Below are positions 13,789-16,521 of a stretch of 16,521 nucleotides of DNA, in pieces. A program made the position numbers and the translations under genes. Origin of the DNA: Fibrobacter sp. UBA1765 (GTDB lineage: Bacteria > Fibrobacterota > Fibrobacteria > Fibrobacterales > Fibrobacteraceae). Numbering within the stretch: the first letter of the stretch is position 1; each line of letters begins with the position of its first letter. Under the pieces are notes generated by a model. That model saw only the letters and a program-made list of their open reading frames with translations. It was not told the origin of the DNA and made no database searches. Location of the stretch: contig DCGZ01000093.1 in assembly GCA_002314675.1 (NCBI GenBank), positions 1 to 16,521 of the forward strand. Reading direction: 5' to 3'.

Positions 13789-16293
13789 ATGCGCACATCT
13801 AAGAAAAGTCCAGAATTATTGATGCCTGTAGGTACGCGCGACATGCTCGTTGCAGCAGTTGCAAATGGAGCAAATGCCGTGTACTTTGGCGTGCCCGGCT
13901 GGAACGCGCGCGGCCGCACTGTGGATTTTTCTTTGGATGATGTTCGTGAAATGATTGAATACGCAAGGCTACATAACGTAAAGACGTACCTTGCAATGAA
14001 CATTTTAATCTTTGAAGAAGAACTCCGTGAACTGCCAGGAAAGCTTGCAAAGATCATTGAGCTTAGGCCCGATGGATTTATCATTCAAGACATTGGGCTT
14101 TCGCGGTTGATTCGGGCGATAGCGCCGAATCAAGAAATTCACGCCTCTACACAGATGACTATTGCAAGTGCCGAGGGCGCGAATTTCGTAAAGCCCCTGG
14201 GCTTTAACCGCGTTGTGCTGAGCCGTGAACTTTCACTGCGCCAAATCAAGGATGTTGCAGAAAACACGGATCAAGAAATCGAAGTCTTTATTCACGGAGC
14301 TCTGTGTGTTTCGTATTCAGGTCAATGCCTTACAAGCGAAAACTTTGGAGGGCGCTCAGGCAACCGCGGGCAATGTGCACAAAGCTGCAGACTCCCCTAC
14401 CAGATGTTTGTTGATGGTGAAGAATTGCCACTTGCAAACACGCCATATTTATTTAGTCCACACGATCTTTGTGCCTTACCAGTTCTTAAAGAAATGGAAG
14501 GCTATGTAGATTCCCTGAAAGTTGAAGGTCGCTTAAAAAGCCCTGAATATGTAGCTGCAGTTGCAAGAGCCTACCGCGCAGAAATTGATAACAAGAAAAT
14601 TGACGACTTTACACATTCCGCGCTTGAAACTCTTTTTTCTCGTGGGCTTACAACTGGTTGGCTCGAAGGCCTTGATTACGAAAGACTTGTAGAAGGCTCT
14701 TTCAGCAACCATCACGGAGAAAGGCTTGGCATTGTTAAGAAAATCCACGGCAGCAATGTCTGGATTTCTAGAGACGAGAAAAATTCTGAAATGCCTTTGC
14801 TTGGTGACGGCATTCTTTTTGAACCGGCCTGTTTTGGAGGCAGGGTTTACGCCGCTACAATGGACAAGGGCTGGCTAAAGCTTGACTTTGGCTACGACTT
14901 TGATTCACGCAGAGTTCGTGTTGGAATGGTAGCCTTTAGAAACGACTCCCCAGCCATTGAACGCGAACTAAAGAAACGCTATACGGAGCGCGACTGCGAT
15001 AGAAACATTCCTATAGACATCACGCTAACTGCAGATTCCAACAAGCCTTTGCAAATTACAATGACCGACTTGCAGGGACACTCGGTAACTGTTACTGGCG
15101 AAATTCCAGATGCAGCAAAAACGCCTCGCGAAGATGCGTGTGCAAGAGCAGAAACTACCTTGGCGGCACTTTCAGGAACAGCATACATTGCACGCCAAGT
15201 CTCAGCAAAGTTCCCTACTACAGTGTTCGTTGTAGACAAGTTCGTCCGCGCATTAAAACAAGAAGCTGTTAAAAAACTTGATGAACTAAGAAAAGCCCCA
15301 GAGCAGTCTCGAGTTGCAACCGTTGAAGACTTCCCAATTAGCGCTCGCGCTGGTGTATTGTTCCTTGCAAATGAACGTGCTCGAAGACCTTTAAAAATTG
15401 CAACAGAAAAGCCAGAGCTTTCTGTACTTGTACGTAACCCAGAACAAATCGAAGCACTCAAGGGCTTGCCAGTAAAGACGGTATACATGGATTTTGACTG
15501 GGGCGTAAGCTATGAAGAACCTTTGGAACACGTGCATGAACTTGGCTTTGAAGCTGGCATCGCAACACTTCGCGTGCATAAGCCAGGCGAATCGCATTAC
15601 CTTAGAAAAATTGCAAAGCTTGCTCCAGAAAAAGTTTTGGTTCGTAACCTTGCAGCACTTGGCGTGCTCGCAGAAACTGATGCGGTAAAGAATGGGCAAA
15701 TGTTCCTTGCTGGCGATTACAGTTTGAACATTGCAAACTCAGCTTCTGCAAATTACCTGCTTGATGCGGGTTTAAAAACATTCCACCCGTCCCTGGACTT
15801 GAATGCCAAGGAACTTTTCGACTTGTTAAACGTTACCGATACCCGCAAGGTTGAAATTGCACTCCACCAATATTTACCGGCATTCCATTCAGACTACTGT
15901 GCATTCGCAAACTTTGGAGCACAAGCCAAGCGCTTCCCGGAATGCGGAAAGTACTGTACAAAGCACAAGGTCGAAATTCTTGACCACAAGGGCAAAAGGC
16001 ACTTTTTGCAATCCGATGCGGAATGCCGAAACACGTTGTACCTTGGCGAACCACGTTCCACACTACGCCTGTTGCCCGATTTTGCAAAACTTGGCGTAAA
16101 CAAGTTCCGCTTAGAAATGCTTGATGACACTCCTGAAATGGTCCGACGCAAAACAAAGATTTATGCAGAAGCCCTCTTCAAGGGAATGCCTTTAACAGAA
16201 GCTGCAAGATTAATTGGAGCGGAAGAAAAATACGGTGTTTCGGAAGGACAGCTGTTTAACGAAACTCGCTGGCAAGATAGGAAGAAGGGGTAG
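13789..16293 (+). CDS. long U32 family protein (RlhA/YdcP-like, with DUF3656 and C-terminal extension)
   Basis: The 834-residue protein starts with the U32 TIM-barrel-like domain: SPELLMPVGTRDMLVAAVANG (7-27), then the family signature EVFIHGALCVSYSGQCLTS (165-183) and GNRGQCAQSCRLPY (191-204). Cys173, Cys180, Cys196 and Cys200 match the Fe-S ligands of this family. VEGRLKSPEYVA (245-256) follows. A DUF3656-like domain lies at about 400-475. E. coli RlhA, which hydroxylates C2501 of 23S rRNA, is about 650 residues; this protein has an extra C-terminal domain with Cys703, Cys719, Cys723 and Cys746. The old name collagenase-like peptidase is probably wrong for this branch. ATG 13789 has GGAG 5 bases upstream. 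The stop TAG is part of a 7-base repeat array. Role in rRNA modification is inferred. Confidence 0.9.
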   Translation: MRTSKKSPELLMPVGTRDMLVAAVANGANAVYFGVPGWNARGRTVDFSLDDVREMIEYARLHNVKTYLAMNILIFEEELRELPGKLAKIIELRPDGFIIQDIGLSRLIRAIAPNQEIHASTQMTIASAEGANFVKPLGFNRVVLSRELSLRQIKDVAENTDQEIEVFIHGALCVSYSGQCLTSENFGGRSGNRGQCAQSCRLPYQMFVDGEELPLANTPYLFSPHDLCALPVLKEMEGYVDSLKVEGRLKSPEYVAAVARAYRAEIDNKKIDDFTHSALETLFSRGLTTGWLEGLDYERLVEGSFSNHHGERLGIVKKIHGSNVWISRDEKNSEMPLLGDGILFEPACFGGRVYAATMDKGWLKLDFGYDFDSRRVRVGMVAFRNDSPAIERELKKRYTERDCDRNIPIDITLTADSNKPLQITMTDLQGHSVTVTGEIPDAAKTPREDACARAETTLAALSGTAYIARQVSAKFPTTVFVVDKFVRALKQEAVKKLDELRKAPEQSRVATVEDFPISARAGVLFLANERARRPLKIATEKPELSVLVRNPEQIEALKGLPVKTVYMDFDWGVSYEEPLEHVHELGFEAGIATLRVHKPGESHYLRKIAKLAPEKVLVRNLAALGVLAETDAVKNGQMFLAGDYSLNIANSASANYLLDAGLKTFHPSLDLNAKELFDLLNVTDTRKVEIALHQYLPAFHSDYCAFANFGAQAKRFPECGKYCTKHKVEILDHKGKRHFLQSDAECRNTLYLGEPRSTLRLLPDFAKLGVNKFRLEMLDDTPEMVRRKTKIYAEALFKGMPLTEAARLIGAEEKYGVSEGQLFNETRWQDRKKG

Positions 16294-16363
16294 GGTTTAG
16301 GATCTAGGGGCTAGTGGTTAGACGAGAGAACGGCACTACGTGCCTACAGACGAGAGACGAGAG
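16287..16363. repeat. degenerate heptanucleotide array crossing the U32 stop codon
   Basis: The bases divide into eleven 7-base steps: GGGGTAG, GGTTTAG, GATCTAG, GGGCTAG, TGGTTAG, ACGAGAG, three diverged units, then ACGAGAG twice (16350-16363). The first unit contains the U32 stop codon. The third ACGAGAG copies keep the 7-base phase with the first (28 bases apart). Confidence 0.55.
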
Positions 16364-16398
16364 GAGCATGCAAATTTTCAATGTTGTCGGCTGTAGGC
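16332..16398. repeat. hairpin-forming inverted repeats
   Basis: GGCAC-TAC-GTGCC (16332-16344) is a tight hairpin. GCCTACAG (16342-16349) pairs with CTGTAGGC (16391-16398) as an alternative long-loop stem. No T run follows, so these are not ordinary terminators. Confidence 0.5.
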
Positions 16399-16434
16399 TG
16401 ACGTCTGATACTTCAATTAACAATTAATAATGAA

Positions 16435-16509
16435 ATGTCATTGCGAGGGCCTTTAGGCCCGTGGCAATCCACATATTTCTGGGTTGCTTCGCTTCGCTCG
16501 CAAAGACAT
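16435..16509. repeat. palindromic intergenic repeat element (MITE- or REP-like)
   Basis: The ends ATGTCATTGCGAG (16435-16447) and CTCGCAAAGACAT (16497-16509) are inverted with one mismatch. Inside are GGGCC-TTTA-GGCCC (16447-16460), enclosed by ATTGC/GCAAT (16440-16444 with 16464-16468), and a second TTGC/GCAA hairpin on the right. Elements with the core GTCATTGCGAG to GGCAATCC are known as dispersed intergenic repeats in many bacteria. No coding sequence is seen between 16294 and 16521. Confidence 0.6.
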
Positions 16510-16521
16510 GATATGTTTCAA

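Noticed and set aside
16332..16344. GGCAC-TAC-GTGCC hairpin as the terminator of the U32 unit
   Set aside because: No T run follows it, and it sits within repeat DNA.

Overview
The window looks like chromosomal DNA from a Fibrobacter-type Gram-negative bacterium. This is inferred from tandem OmpA-family proteins with thrombospondin type-3 repeats, the diverged AAA-ATPase/PD-(D/E)XK gene family, a two-membrane capsule exporter and AT-rich intergenic DNA with mostly good Shine-Dalgarno sites. No rRNA or tRNA was seen to confirm it.

Right to left, the minus strand from 12726 to 3627 reads as one long operon for cell-surface polysaccharide: a beta-barrel/TSP3/OmpA protein, a smaller TSP3/OmpA protein, a Wza-type outer-membrane lipoprotein, a Wzc-type tyrosine autokinase/co-polymerase, a PglC-type phosphoglycosyl transferase that starts the lipid-linked glycan, a PglD/NeuD-type sugar O/N-acyltransferase, and an EpsD-like GT4 glycosyltransferase. 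Gaps are 12, 34, 31, 48, -1 and 24 bases. A good sigma-70-like promoter (TATAAT with a 17-base spacer) lies about 160 bases upstream, and its -10 box sits in the centre of a perfect 22-base palindrome.

Farther left, after an AT-rich spacer full of overlapping inverted repeats (3443-3626), come a COG1672-like ATPase with a winged-helix tail and, one base later, an ABC-2 polysaccharide permease (Wzm type). No ABC ATPase (Wzt) is present. The left edge holds a member of the AAA-ATPase_like/PDDEXK_9 family, cut by the window end inside its nuclease domain.

The plus strand, divergent from 12973, has a two-gene unit: an inositol-monophosphatase-family enzyme and a long U32 family protein (RlhA/YdcP-like). 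The latter has a second, C-terminal cysteine quartet. The right edge (16287-16521) is non-coding mosaic repeat DNA: a degenerate 7-base repeat that runs through the U32 stop codon, followed by hairpins and a palindromic element bounded by ATGTC(A/T)TTGCGAG ends.

Together the polysaccharide genes provide initiation, sugar modification, one elongation step, chain-length control/phosphorylation and outer-membrane export. Flippase, polymerase, aminotransferase, phosphatase and Wzt are not in this window. No gene-free stretch exceeds 300 bases.
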